A stretch of 64,000 nucleotides of DNA, from contig JADKGW010000001.1 of NCBI GenBank assembly GCA_016722075.1, forward strand, positions 4,154,001 through 4,218,000. The letters are read 5' to 3'. A program made the translations under genes and the position numbers. Within the stretch, counting starts at the first letter, position 1. The number at the start of each line of letters is the position of its first letter. The notes beneath the pieces are model-generated. The model was not told where the DNA came from. It was given only the letters and a program-made list of their open reading frames with translations, and did no database searches. This DNA is from Candidatus Kouleothrix ribensis. GTDB taxonomy: Bacteria; Chloroflexota; Chloroflexia; Chloroflexales; Roseiflexaceae. This document shows positions 15,816 through 24,344 of the stretch, in pieces.

Positions 15816-17844
15816 GGGTGTTGGTTCCTTTATCGTGGTGATTCTGATGCGGCGCGGCGGCTGGCTCATCCGGCGGCTGGGGATGCCAGTAGGTGACGGT
15901 GCCGTTGTCGTTGCGCTGCACCAGGTAGCCCTCGCGCATAAGCGCGCGCATGCGCAGCGGCGTGAGGTGCTCGTCCCGCGCATGCGCGGGCAAGTCGGCG
16001 GTGGCAACGCGCGGCAGGTGGCGCAGGTGGACACCATCGAGCGCGAGTGCGGCGTACTGGTGCTGCTGCGGTATGATCTGGCGGGCTACCGCAGCCTGCA
16101 CGCGCCGGACTGTCCGGCGCCCATAATCGAGCGCCCGTGTCGCAGGCACGCTTGGGTCGGCGATGGCGGCGCGCATGGCCTCGACGGCACGATTGACCTG
16201 TTGGGCACCCTGGCGCAGGCGTTGCGGTTCGCGCACGCTACGCTGCCACAGGTTGCCGGCATCGGCGCGGCGAATGGCATGGGCCTGCTTGCGATCGGCC
16301 GCGCGCTCGCGGAAGGTCATGCCCTCGGCATCTTTGCGCCTGGCGTCGGCCTGGATCGCCATCCGGCCGGCGCGCAGGCCGCCCAGGCTGCGCTGGCCGG
16401 CAGACAGCCCGCTCGACAGCTCGTCGCCGCCCAGGCCCATGCTCGCGGCCACCTCGCCCAGCTGCATGAGCGGGCGGAAGCGGCCGGCGGCGGCGGCCAG
16501 CGCATAGCGGCGGCTACCGGTCTGCTTTGCGGCCATAGCCATTGTCAGCGCAGCGCCCACGCCGCCGGTAGCCACACCGGCAGCCATGCCAGCGGCGCCG
16601 CCGGCCAGCTGCCCGAGCGATGGGCCGGCACCCAGGCCAGCGACCGCGCTCATCGTCGTCAGGGTCTCGGCAAACAGCCCGAAGGCCGTAAATACGAAGC
16701 GCGCCACAAAAATGCCGCTGATGATCGTCAGCATACTGTAGCGCAGCGCGTCGCCGGCCATGCCCGCGCTCAGCAGCAGCGACGAGAAGATCCCCAGCAG
16801 GATGCTGATCGTCCAGCTGGTGCGCAGGATGCCGGCGGCGCGCTGCACCAGGCTAGTAAACCAGTGCGTGTTGGCCTGGAAGAAGCCGAACAGCACGCCG
16901 AGCGGGATCGCGAACCACAGCAGCATGGCGCAGCAGGCAAACACGAAATTCAGCAGGGCGATCAGCAACGCCACCAGCGCCGGCAGCATCGCCAGCAGCA
17001 GCCGGTTGATCGCCGCCTGCGCGCCGTTAAGATAGCGCTGGCGCTCCTGCTCGCTGAGCGAGCGAATGCCGCCGTACGATAGGTAGCCGGGGCCGTCGGC
17101 GCCATCCTGGTAGAACGCCATTGGCAGCAGCCGGTCGGGACAGTGGAGATCCTTGGCATTGGCCCACACCAGCGCCGCCACCTGCTCGTCGACATTCGGC
17201 TGCATGCTCTGACTGAAGCGCCGCAACGCAGGCTGGCCGGCGGCGTCGGCGCCGCACGCGTCGCTGGGGTAGAGCTGGCGCGGCGTAGCCATATCGTGCG
17301 CGGTGTCGGCGCCTAGCGCAAGCGCCTGGCCGGCCACGCTACTGAACAGCTGCGCGCCCAGCTCGGTGCGAAACTGCTCGAACTGCGCCAGGTATGGCCC
17401 GCTCAGCGTCAGCAGCAGCGGCCCGAACACGGTCCACAGCAGAACCATGCGTATGTTGAGCGGCCCGCTCGTGCCGGTGATCGGCAGGGCGATCAGCGCC
17501 AGCGCACCCAGCACCAGCGCCAGCATGGCCATCGGCCCGAGCAATGGCCCGATCGCCGCAGTCAGCGCCGCGTAGGCGCCTGCAAAGATCGTCTGCACGA
17601 ACTGGTCGCGCAGCGCGTCCATCCAGTAGGAGCCGCCCAGCAGCATGCGGTCGATCTGCCAGATCGTCGATGCGAGCGACTCGAAGAAGGCGTAGCGAAG
17701 GCTATCGAACTGGCACGCAACCAGCGGGATCGGGTTTGCGCTCGTGCAGTCGTCGGCTCCTGGCCACAGGAATGCCATGGCGGCGAGCGCGGCAGTATGC
17801 GTGGCCCAGCCCCAGTAGCCGGCCAGCAGCCAGAAGATTGGCAT
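15808..17844 (-). CDS. VirB6/TrbL-like polytopic membrane protein
   Basis: A 678-residue protein with about seven hydrophobic helices between residues 1 and 430 (clusters near 5-27, 85-125, 130-150, 280-320, 340-365 and 370-390), then a Gly/Ala-rich segment (about 395-435) and a long basic soluble tail. This is the plan of TrbL/VirB6 proteins, which form the inner-membrane channel of type IV secretion systems; the helices-then-Gly/Ala-then-charged-tail layout is typical. The C-terminal 100 residues have a small winged or beta-hairpin feel (LRMRALMREGYLVQRNDNGTVTYWHP). AGGAG precedes the ATG by 9 bases. Two bases separate it from the preceding gene. Confidence 0.7.
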   Translation of the reverse strand: MPIFWLLAGYWGWATHTAALAAMAFLWPGADDCTSANPIPLVACQFDSLRYAFFESLASTIWQIDRMLLGGSYWMDALRDQFVQTIFAGAYAALTAAIGPLLGPMAMLALVLGALALIALPITGTSGPLNIRMVLLWTVFGPLLLTLSGPYLAQFEQFRTELGAQLFSSVAGQALALGADTAHDMATPRQLYPSDACGADAAGQPALRRFSQSMQPNVDEQVAALVWANAKDLHCPDRLLPMAFYQDGADGPGYLSYGGIRSLSEQERQRYLNGAQAAINRLLLAMLPALVALLIALLNFVFACCAMLLWFAIPLGVLFGFFQANTHWFTSLVQRAAGILRTSWTISILLGIFSSLLLSAGMAGDALRYSMLTIISGIFVARFVFTAFGLFAETLTTMSAVAGLGAGPSLGQLAGGAAGMAAGVATGGVGAALTMAMAAKQTGSRRYALAAAAGRFRPLMQLGEVAASMGLGGDELSSGLSAGQRSLGGLRAGRMAIQADARRKDAEGMTFRERAADRKQAHAIRRADAGNLWQRSVREPQRLRQGAQQVNRAVEAMRAAIADPSVPATRALDYGRRTVRRVQAAVARQIIPQQHQYAALALDGVHLRHLPRVATADLPAHARDEHLTPLRMRALMREGYLVQRNDNGTVTYWHPQPPDEPAAAPHQNHHDKGTNTHA

Positions 17845-17846
17845 GG

Positions 17847-18518
17847 CTAGATTCTCCTGCGCGCGGCCAGCACTGCCACGATCGCGCCGCCCAGCAGCAC
17901 GGCGAGCGCAATGCCGCCAAGTGGTAGCGCGGCTGCGGGTGGCTCGCCCGCCTGCACGGCCGCAGCCGGCGTGGGCATCGCCGGGCGGGGCGTGGGCGCG
18001 GGCCGGCGCGTGGGCTGCGGCACGGCGGCTACGGTCGGCGCTGCGGCCGGCGTGCTGGTTGGCTCGATCGCGCTGCCCTCTGGCTCGATCATGGTGGCCG
18101 GGTCGGGCTCGATCGCGCTGCCCTCTGGCTCGATCATGGTGGCCGGGTCGGGCTCGATCGTACCATCGGGATTGACCCGCAGATCGAGCTGGGTCGACTC
18201 GGCATCGAGCCAGAGGCGTATGCCTTTGGCGTCGTCGCCGCGCTGGACTAGCCGCACGCCGTTAGGCAGCCGGCCCTCGACCAGCACGCGCACCTCGCTG
18301 ATCGGCAGCGTCTCGATCACTGCGCGGCCCTGCGCGTCGGTAGTGGCGCGTGCGAGCACGGGTGTGCCGGCCGGCGCCAGCACGGTGATGTTGGCAACCA
18401 CACCCTGGCCCTGTTCGTCGCGTAGCGTCACGATCAGGTCGGGCGCAGGCTGAGCGGCGGCCGCAGCCGGCCAGGCCATCCAGCCCGCAAGCAGCAGGGC
18501 GATCACAGAGCGTAGCAT
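17847..18518 (-). CDS. Exported, membrane-anchored protein with tandem 15-residue repeat
   Basis: A 223-residue protein: signal peptide (1-23, ending AAAAAQ), an Ig/carboxypeptidase-regulatory-like domain (about 27-115; DLIVTLRDEQGQGVVANITV and a G.A.IE.LP strand), a low-complexity Pro/Thr/Ala stalk, and a C-terminal helix starting LPLGG and ending in RRR. Within the stalk, EPDPATMIEPEGSAI occurs twice in tandem. The LP-helix-basic-tail ending resembles a sorting signal. AAAGGA lies 6 bases before the ATG at 18518. It is likely a surface-exposed companion of the secretion channel, which is inference from position. Confidence 0.6.
   Translation of the reverse strand: MLRSVIALLLAGWMAWPAAAAAQPAPDLIVTLRDEQGQGVVANITVLAPAGTPVLARATTDAQGRAVIETLPISEVRVLVEGRLPNGVRLVQRGDDAKGIRLWLDAESTQLDLRVNPDGTIEPDPATMIEPEGSAIEPDPATMIEPEGSAIEPTSTPAAAPTVAAVPQPTRRPAPTPRPAMPTPAAAVQAGEPPAAALPLGGIALAVLLGGAIVAVLAARRRI
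18061..18150. repeat. Exact 45-bp tandem duplication inside a coding sequence
   Basis: Two identical 45-bp units (18061-18105 and 18106-18150), followed by a partial third copy of 10 bases. The length keeps frame and encodes the doubled acidic EPDPATMIEPEGSAI stalk repeat. Identity at third positions indicates a recent event. Confidence 0.9.
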
Positions 18519-18528
18519 CTCAATCCTT

Positions 18529-19809
18529 TCAACGTGCCGTGCCAAAGCCGGCAATACATAGCTCACAGTGCGGGCCGCTATAGTACGGCGCGCCAAACAG
18601 GTTGCGGGTTACGCGCACGCCCAGCTTCGGGTTCATCGCGTGTACCACATCGATCGTGCTGTCGCCATCGACATCGCCGATCACCATGGCCACGTGGGTG
18701 ATCCGGCGGCTGCCCGGCGGCGTGAAGAACACCAGGTCGCCCGGCGCGAGCGCCGCCGCCTCGATCGGGCGCAGGCTGTCGTGCTGCTGCTGGGCGGTGC
18801 GCAGCAGCGTGATGCCGATCTGCGCGTACGACCACTGCATCAGCCCGCTGCAGTCGAAGGTCTCGGGGCCTTCGGCGCCCCAGACATAGGGCTTGCCGAC
18901 CTGGTTGAGCGCGAGCTGCACCACGCGCGCGGCGCCGGGCGGCGCGGCCACCGGCAGGGCCGCGTGGCCCCAGGCTGCGCCTGGCGCGTACTCCCACGGC
19001 GTCATCGCGCCGGCATCGCCGCAGGGCGGGCCAACCGCGAGCGCGCCCCGGCTCCACTGCACCGCCAGCAACGCGCCGGCCGGATCGCGCAGATCGTCGT
19101 TCGGCATTGGTGTGGCCTCGGCCGGGCCAGGGCCGCGCTGAAACACCAGCTCGACCGTCTGTGGCAGCCCGGCCGGCGCGATCACCGGCACCAGCGCCTG
19201 GCTTGGGCCTGGCGGCAGCTCGGCTGCCGGTGCGGGCAGGCCGGCAGCCGCAAGCGCAGCGCTCGACATGCTCCAGCCGTCGCCGCTCACCAGGCGGCCA
19301 TCGGCCTGGCTCACTGCGCGCAGCCGCAGCTGCCGGCCATAGTCAATCGCGATCGGCGTGTCGGTCGGGTTGTGCCAGAACACGCGGATCAGCGCGAGCT
19401 GCCGCTGATCGGCCAGCACACGGCCCGCCTCAGCTGTCACCTCGGCGTACAGCGGGTCGATCTGCACGCGCTGGCCGAACAGGTAGCTTGTGCCAACCAG
19501 CGCGTAGGGCGTGGGCGATGGAAAGGGCGGGCCGCTGAACTGGCTGCCATACTCCTGCTCCCACTCGGCGTAGTACACCGGCTCGCGGTCGTACTCGAGC
19601 GGCCCTTGCGGCACTGCGGTGGGCCGCGGGTGCTCGATCAGCTGCTTCACCGGCCCGGCCGCGCCGAAGGGCAGCGGTGTCGGGCTTGGGCAGGCCCAGC
19701 GCGGCGAGGCCATGTTCGTGGCGGTGATGCCGCCCAGGCAGGCCAGCAGCGGCATGGCCAGCAGCAGCGCCGCGCCAGCCATGGCGTAGGCACGCAGCCG
19801 CCCGGTCAC
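18529..19809 (-). CDS. NlpC/P60-family cell-wall hydrolase, probable lipoprotein
   Basis: A 426-residue exported protein. The N-terminus has a signal sequence with the possible lipobox PLLAC near residue 24. The C-terminal domain (about 295-420) is NlpC/P60: the catalytic cysteine in TFDCSGLMQWSY, histidine in ITHVAMVIG, and a third polar residue in VHAMNP. Such enzymes cut peptidoglycan peptides and are regular parts of type IV secretion systems of Gram-positive type, opening the wall for the channel. The middle (about 95-280) is a beta-rich region of unknown function. The GTG start overlaps the stop of the preceding gene, and GAGG lies 7 bases before it. Confidence 0.85.
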   Translation of the reverse strand: MTGRLRAYAMAGAALLLAMPLLACLGGITATNMASPRWACPSPTPLPFGAAGPVKQLIEHPRPTAVPQGPLEYDREPVYYAEWEQEYGSQFSGPPFPSPTPYALVGTSYLFGQRVQIDPLYAEVTAEAGRVLADQRQLALIRVFWHNPTDTPIAIDYGRQLRLRAVSQADGRLVSGDGWSMSSAALAAAGLPAPAAELPPGPSQALVPVIAPAGLPQTVELVFQRGPGPAEATPMPNDDLRDPAGALLAVQWSRGALAVGPPCGDAGAMTPWEYAPGAAWGHAALPVAAPPGAARVVQLALNQVGKPYVWGAEGPETFDCSGLMQWSYAQIGITLLRTAQQQHDSLRPIEAAALAPGDLVFFTPPGSRRITHVAMVIGDVDGDSTIDVVHAMNPKLGVRVTRNLFGAPYYSGPHCELCIAGFGTAR

Positions 19810-21326
19810 GGCTGCACCTCGACCGATACTGTCGGCAGCGGGTACTCTGCGGCATCAATCAGCCGGTTAAGATCGAGCGCGCGCACCGCCACGCTATCGC
19901 CATGTTCGACCCAGGCCAGCCAGGCCAGCCGGCTATTGGGCGCCTGCGCCAGCGCGGTATCGGCCGCCGCAGCTGCGCCAGTGATCACCGGTACCGGCGT
20001 AGAGGGCTGCCAGGCGGCGCTGCCCGGCACGCTCCAGGCGCCATAGTGGGTCGACTCGGCCGACTCCCAGCGCGCATCCTCACAGCAGGTCCACAGCGCC
20101 GCCAGCCGGCGCGCGGCCGGATCGTAGGCCAGCGCGCTGAACGGCGCCGCGCCGTGCGCGGCGTGCTCGGCGGGTGTCATCCGCTCGATCTCGCCCCAGC
20201 TCGCGCCGGCATCGTTCGACACCAGCGCGTAGGCCCCCGGCGCGCCCAGGATGGCGAACGAGAATGCCACCAGCGCGCTGGTACCGGAGCCGGCGGATAG
20301 GCCGCGCACATTGCCGGCCAGGCGCTCGCCCGCCGCCGCGTCAACCCTGCGCGACACGACATGCCAGGTGTTGGTATGCAGCGCGCGCGCCGCCAGGAAG
20401 ACCACGCCGGGCGCCGGGCCAAAGCCGGTGGTAAGCGCGACCAGCCGCGCCGCCGCGCCCTCGCCCACCAGCACCAGGCTGCCCGAGCTGCCATACCAGG
20501 CCGACTGCACGGGGATGCGGTCGGGCGTGCTCCAGGTGCCGTCGCCAGCGCGGGTGATCACGATCGGTGCAACCGGCTCGCGCTGTAGCGCCAGCACCGC
20601 CACCTGCCCATCGAGCGTCGCGGCTACGTCGAGCACGCCAAACACGTTATCGGCCAGGTGCTCGGGCGCAGCCCAGCTGGCGCCGCCGTCGCGGCTGATG
20701 CTGGCCCACAGGCCATAGACCGGGTGGGCGGTTGCGCCCCAGACTGCGGTGATCGTGCCGTCGCCGCTAACGGCGAGCGCGATGCTGCGAAAGCGATGCT
20801 GGCCAATCGCCGCCGCGCCGATGTCGAGGTTCTGCAATGCGCCCCACGTGCGGGTGCGGCCGTCGTAGCTGCGCACGAACGCATGCGGGCCGCCGGTGCT
20901 GGTCAGCGGCGCGGCAATCGCGGCCACGGCCGGGTCGCCACTCAGCGGGTGAACTGCGACATCGACGCTCAGGATCGCATCGGGCAGCTGCATAATCGTC
21001 TGCATCACCGTGCTGCCCGGCTGGTTGACCGGCAGCATAGTTGGGAACTGCGCGCGCGCGGGCAGCCGCGTCGGCCAGGGCAGCTGCGTCTCACCTGGCG
21101 CAGGTGTACAGCGCGGGTATGCGGCGGGCTGCCCTGCCGGTGTGATCGTGGCAGGCGCGGGCGGCAGCGCGTTGCCGGGCCAGCAGCCGCCCGCCTGCGC
21201 GGTCGCAACTGTATCGGCATAGGTGAGCGGCGGCGCGCACCCGGCCAGCAGCGCCACGAGGCACGGCCAGACCACCAGACGCAGCAGGCGCTGGCGCGGC
21301 GGCGTTGTGCGAGTAGCACTACACAT
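19806..21326 (-). CDS. Lipoprotein with sialidase-like beta-propeller
   Basis: A 506-residue lipoprotein: lipobox LLAGC near residue 30, then a Pro-rich spacer, then a beta-propeller-like region (about 105-500). Asp-box-like repeats are visible, such as SISRDGGASWAAPE and LVSNDAGASWGEIE, with repeated strand pattern S.D.G..T..W and A..G.W. Asp boxes are common in sialidase-like propellers and in many non-enzymatic surface proteins; no sialidase arginine triad can be identified. Its place between the NlpC/P60 and PPC/SH3 genes suggests a surface-exposed binding component. The gene start overlaps nothing and the stop overlaps the next gene by 4 bases. Confidence 0.65.
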   Translation of the reverse strand: MCSATRTTPPRQRLLRLVVWPCLVALLAGCAPPLTYADTVATAQAGGCWPGNALPPAPATITPAGQPAAYPRCTPAPGETQLPWPTRLPARAQFPTMLPVNQPGSTVMQTIMQLPDAILSVDVAVHPLSGDPAVAAIAAPLTSTGGPHAFVRSYDGRTRTWGALQNLDIGAAAIGQHRFRSIALAVSGDGTITAVWGATAHPVYGLWASISRDGGASWAAPEHLADNVFGVLDVAATLDGQVAVLALQREPVAPIVITRAGDGTWSTPDRIPVQSAWYGSSGSLVLVGEGAAARLVALTTGFGPAPGVVFLAARALHTNTWHVVSRRVDAAAGERLAGNVRGLSAGSGTSALVAFSFAILGAPGAYALVSNDAGASWGEIERMTPAEHAAHGAAPFSALAYDPAARRLAALWTCCEDARWESAESTHYGAWSVPGSAAWQPSTPVPVITGAAAAADTALAQAPNSRLAWLAWVEHGDSVAVRALDLNRLIDAAEYPLPTVSVEVQP

Positions 21327-21327
21327 A

Positions 21328-23151
21328 TCATCGACCTCGGCGCGGCAGGGTGATCGTCACGATCGGCTGGGCCGGGTCGACCACCACGCGGATACCGGCG
21401 GACGGCACCTGCACCCACACGCCGCTGCCTGGCGCCAGCGCGGGTGTGAACACGACCTGGCCATTGGCCGGCGTGATCGTGTCGGTCAGCGCCCGGCCAA
21501 ACGCATCGACCAGCCCGACGCCGACGCCGGCAATTGGCGCCTGCGCCGCGTCGAGCAGCGTGACGGTGATGCTGAGCGACTGGCGCTGCACGGGGGTGGG
21601 CACCGGCGGCGGCGGCGCAGCCACACGCTTCACCGTTACTGGCGCAGCGGCGGTGCCGGGTGTAGCGCTGGCACCGGGCGTAGCGCCGGCCGGCGTGGTA
21701 GCTACGGCGGCCGGTGCAGCCGCGCCTTCCAGCAGAGTCAGATCGGGCGCGAACATCCAGCCGGGCGTCACCGAGCCGAGCGGCTGAACCTTGACCCAGC
21801 CAAGGTAGCAGGCGCCCAGCAGCGCCACGCGCGCATCGCGCGGGTACGTTGTGAGGAGGCGCCGCGTGGCCGACGGGTTGGCCGCCGAGTAGAACGCGGC
21901 CTGATCGCGCGCGACCACGGCCAGCCCGCTGGTGCATGCCTCTTTGATGATCTCCTCGGCGTCGGCCTGGGCGCTGCCGGGCGCAGGCGCCGCGACGCTG
22001 CTCGCGCTGGGCATGGGCGTAGCTGCCGGCTGCGCAGCCGTGCTCGGCGCGGCGGCACGATTGCGCTCGCCCGCTGCCGCGCCCGCAGCAGCACGATCGG
22101 CCTGCGCATTCAGCACCTCCTGCACAGCCGGCAGATCGGGGCTGCCCACGATCAGGCGGTAGCGGCCGGCCGGGCCGAGCGCTGCCGGCACCGCCGGCGG
22201 GTTGCGGCGCTCGCTGGCCGCCACCACCAGCAGCGCGTCGCCATCCCAGTCGGGCGTTAGCAGCACCTGGCTGCGCAGCGTACGGCCTGGCGTAATATCA
22301 TCGTTGCCGGCGAGCGCCTGCCAGCCGGGCAGGGCGCCTGCCTGCACCGGGCCGGGCTTGTACAGCACAATGCTGGTGTCGGCGCCGGGGCCAAGATCAT
22401 AAGTGGCCACCACCAGCGGCACGCCGCGTTTGGCCGGCAGCAGCAAGAAATCGTGATCGCCGGCCGTGCAGGCATCCGGCTGCGGATCAGGGCAGGCCAG
22501 CGACAGGTCGTAGGGCACACCCCAGCCGATCCGCGCGGCGTGATCGCGATCGTAGTTATTCTCGAGCATGTCGCCCGGCGCGGATGGCGCAGGCGCTGCC
22601 GGCGCGGCGCTCGATCGCGCAGACAGCGTGTAGCTGCGGCCGCGCATATCGCCAGGCGCACGGTTGGTCACCTCAACCAGGTACCAGCCGTCGTTGGGCA
22701 CGGCCACTTGCACCACCGCCGTGCCGCTACCAGGCGCGGCGTCGTCGTTCTCGGCGATCGGGGCATCGAGCTGGCCGGCCAGAAACACGCGCAGCGCCGG
22801 GTCGATCCCGCTGCTGCTGGCCGCTGTGATTGCGTACACGCGGCCGGCCTTGAAGAACAGCGAGTACACATCGACCGAGCCGTCGACAACGTTGAGATCG
22901 GCGTGCTCGACCTCGGCCGGCAGCGCGCATGGCGCCACCAGCGTATCGTTCGGCTCGCACGCGTCGGGCGCGCGGCCAGCGGGCGTGGCGGTTGGCGTCG
23001 CGGGTGGCGATTCCTGGGCCTGGCTGGGCGGCGCCGCCCACAGCAGCGCCGGCAGCAGCATGGCCAGTAGCACTCGTTGTACCCCACGCAGGGTGTGCGG
23101 GCCACACGTTTCAGTTTTCGCGCTGGCGCATGGGTGGCTTGAACACCGCAT
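21328..23151 (-). CDS. Exported protein with PPC-like, SH3-like and Ig-like domains
   Basis: A 607-residue protein. A signal sequence (about 24-46, VLLAMLLPALLWAAPPSQAQ) is followed by two PPC-like beta domains (about 60-175 and 185-330), recognised by the opening E.ND and repeating D.Y.......G..Y.I pattern. An SH3b-like domain (about 410-470, with LGACYLGWVKV and GWMFAPDL) and a carboxypeptidase-regulatory-like C-terminal domain (about 535-607) follow, joined by Ala/Pro-rich linkers. PPC and SH3b domains usually bind surface polymers. The start is uncertain: I chose the ATG at 23151 with weak GAGGG; a GTG at 23220 directly after the previous gene is the alternative. Confidence 0.6.
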   Translation of the reverse strand: MRCSSHPCASAKTETCGPHTLRGVQRVLLAMLLPALLWAAPPSQAQESPPATPTATPAGRAPDACEPNDTLVAPCALPAEVEHADLNVVDGSVDVYSLFFKAGRVYAITAASSSGIDPALRVFLAGQLDAPIAENDDAAPGSGTAVVQVAVPNDGWYLVEVTNRAPGDMRGRSYTLSARSSAAPAAPAPSAPGDMLENNYDRDHAARIGWGVPYDLSLACPDPQPDACTAGDHDFLLLPAKRGVPLVVATYDLGPGADTSIVLYKPGPVQAGALPGWQALAGNDDITPGRTLRSQVLLTPDWDGDALLVVAASERRNPPAVPAALGPAGRYRLIVGSPDLPAVQEVLNAQADRAAAGAAAGERNRAAAPSTAAQPAATPMPSASSVAAPAPGSAQADAEEIIKEACTSGLAVVARDQAAFYSAANPSATRRLLTTYPRDARVALLGACYLGWVKVQPLGSVTPGWMFAPDLTLLEGAAAPAAVATTPAGATPGASATPGTAAAPVTVKRVAAPPPPVPTPVQRQSLSITVTLLDAAQAPIAGVGVGLVDAFGRALTDTITPANGQVVFTPALAPGSGVWVQVPSAGIRVVVDPAQPIVTITLPRRGR

Positions 23152-23225
23152 TTGTACTGCCCTCGCGGCCTGGCGGACGGGATTCTTCACGCTGAGTCTG
23201 TTCACGGCTGGATGCTCCACACAGG

Positions 23226-24326
23226 CTACTTGCGGCCGATCGCGGTGTCGATCAGCTGCTGCACCGCCAGCGACACCAGCACGGCGTCGGCGCCGGGGTT
23301 GGTGGCCGCAACCTCACCGGCCAGCTGAGCGATACTTGCGCCAGCCCGCCAGCGCGTCACCAGCGCCGGGGCATCCAGCTCGAGCAGGGCCGGCCGGGCC
23401 GGCAGCGGCGGCGCTGGCACACGCGGCGGCAGCCCGCGCCCGGCCAGGCTGACCGCCACGAAACGCGGGCGTAGCAGCCCAAAGCGCAGCAGCACGCCAA
23501 ACCCTAGCGCAACCAGCCCGGCGATCAGCCACGGCCCCCAGATCATCAGAAACGTCGGCGCGTCGGGGTCGGCGGTGCGCGGCAGGTTTGGCAGTGTCTG
23601 CTGCTCGCGCGGCGACGCCACTGTGATCTCGATCGTGCTGGTGTTGTCGCCAGGGTCGTCGCCGGGCGTGCTGGTGGTAATCAGCGCGGTGTTGCGCTGC
23701 GGGCCAGCCGCCGCACCGGCCCGCACCTTCACAGTCACGCGGATGGTCACGCTCGCGCCAGGCGCGAGCACCGCCGGGTAGGCTGTGACGGTCTGGCCCT
23801 TCACCACTACATCGCCCTGCGAGCTGGCCAGGTCGATCACCTCGAAGGCTACCGGCACAACGTCGGTCACCACTACGTCGCGCGCGGCGGCTGCACCGGT
23901 GTTGCGCGCCGTCAGCGTAAACACAACCGTGTCGCCGGCCTGGGCGCTGGCGCGGTCGGCAGTTTTGGCGATCACGACATTCGGCTGATCGGGGGCTGCC
24001 GTCGGCGACGGTGGCGGTGGCGGCACCGCCGTGGCGGGAATGCGCGTTTTGGCCGGTGGCAGCGCCGTGGCGGTGGGCGGCACGGCCGTGGGCGGCTCAG
24101 CCGTGGGCGGCATGCTGGTGCTGGTCGGCGGCACGGCTGTGCTGGTGGGCACGGGCGTTGCCGGCGGAGCGGTAGCGGTGATATCGAGTTCAGGCGCCGC
24201 TGCGGCGCTGCGCTCGTCACGCGCGAGCGTGATCGAGATGCGGAGCGGCCCGACGAGCGCCAGGACTGCGCACACAAGCGCGAGTGCGGCCAGGCAGCCG
24301 AAGAGTACGATGCGTGGTTGGGTCAT
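23226..24326 (-). CDS. Membrane-anchored DUF11 protein
   Basis: A 366-residue protein with an N-terminal hydrophobic helix (about 9-28), a Pro/Thr-rich stalk (about 50-110, PT/VPPT repeats), one DUF11 domain (about 115-235; V..KTADRASAQAGDTVVFT..A.NTG..AA..V.V.D.VP), and a second helix (about 255-280) after LPNLPRT. A soluble C-terminal cytoplasmic-like tail of about 85 residues ends it. DUF11 domains are Ig-like repeats of bacterial surface proteins. The LP.LPRT-helix layout resembles a sorting signal, although a long tail follows. It shares the DUF11 fold with the much larger neighbour and probably lies beside it on the cell surface. Confidence 0.75.
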   Translation of the reverse strand: MTQPRIVLFGCLAALALVCAVLALVGPLRISITLARDERSAAAAPELDITATAPPATPVPTSTAVPPTSTSMPPTAEPPTAVPPTATALPPAKTRIPATAVPPPPPSPTAAPDQPNVVIAKTADRASAQAGDTVVFTLTARNTGAAAARDVVVTDVVPVAFEVIDLASSQGDVVVKGQTVTAYPAVLAPGASVTIRVTVKVRAGAAAGPQRNTALITTSTPGDDPGDNTSTIEITVASPREQQTLPNLPRTADPDAPTFLMIWGPWLIAGLVALGFGVLLRFGLLRPRFVAVSLAGRGLPPRVPAPPLPARPALLELDAPALVTRWRAGASIAQLAGEVAATNPGADAVLVSLAVQQLIDTAIGRK

Positions 24327-24344
24327 AATACTACCTGCCTTTTT

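Noticed and set aside
14733..15896. A 387-codon + strand frame across the bitopic protein gene
   Set aside because: It is antisense to a gene with a clear membrane helix, ribosome-binding site and operon overlaps.
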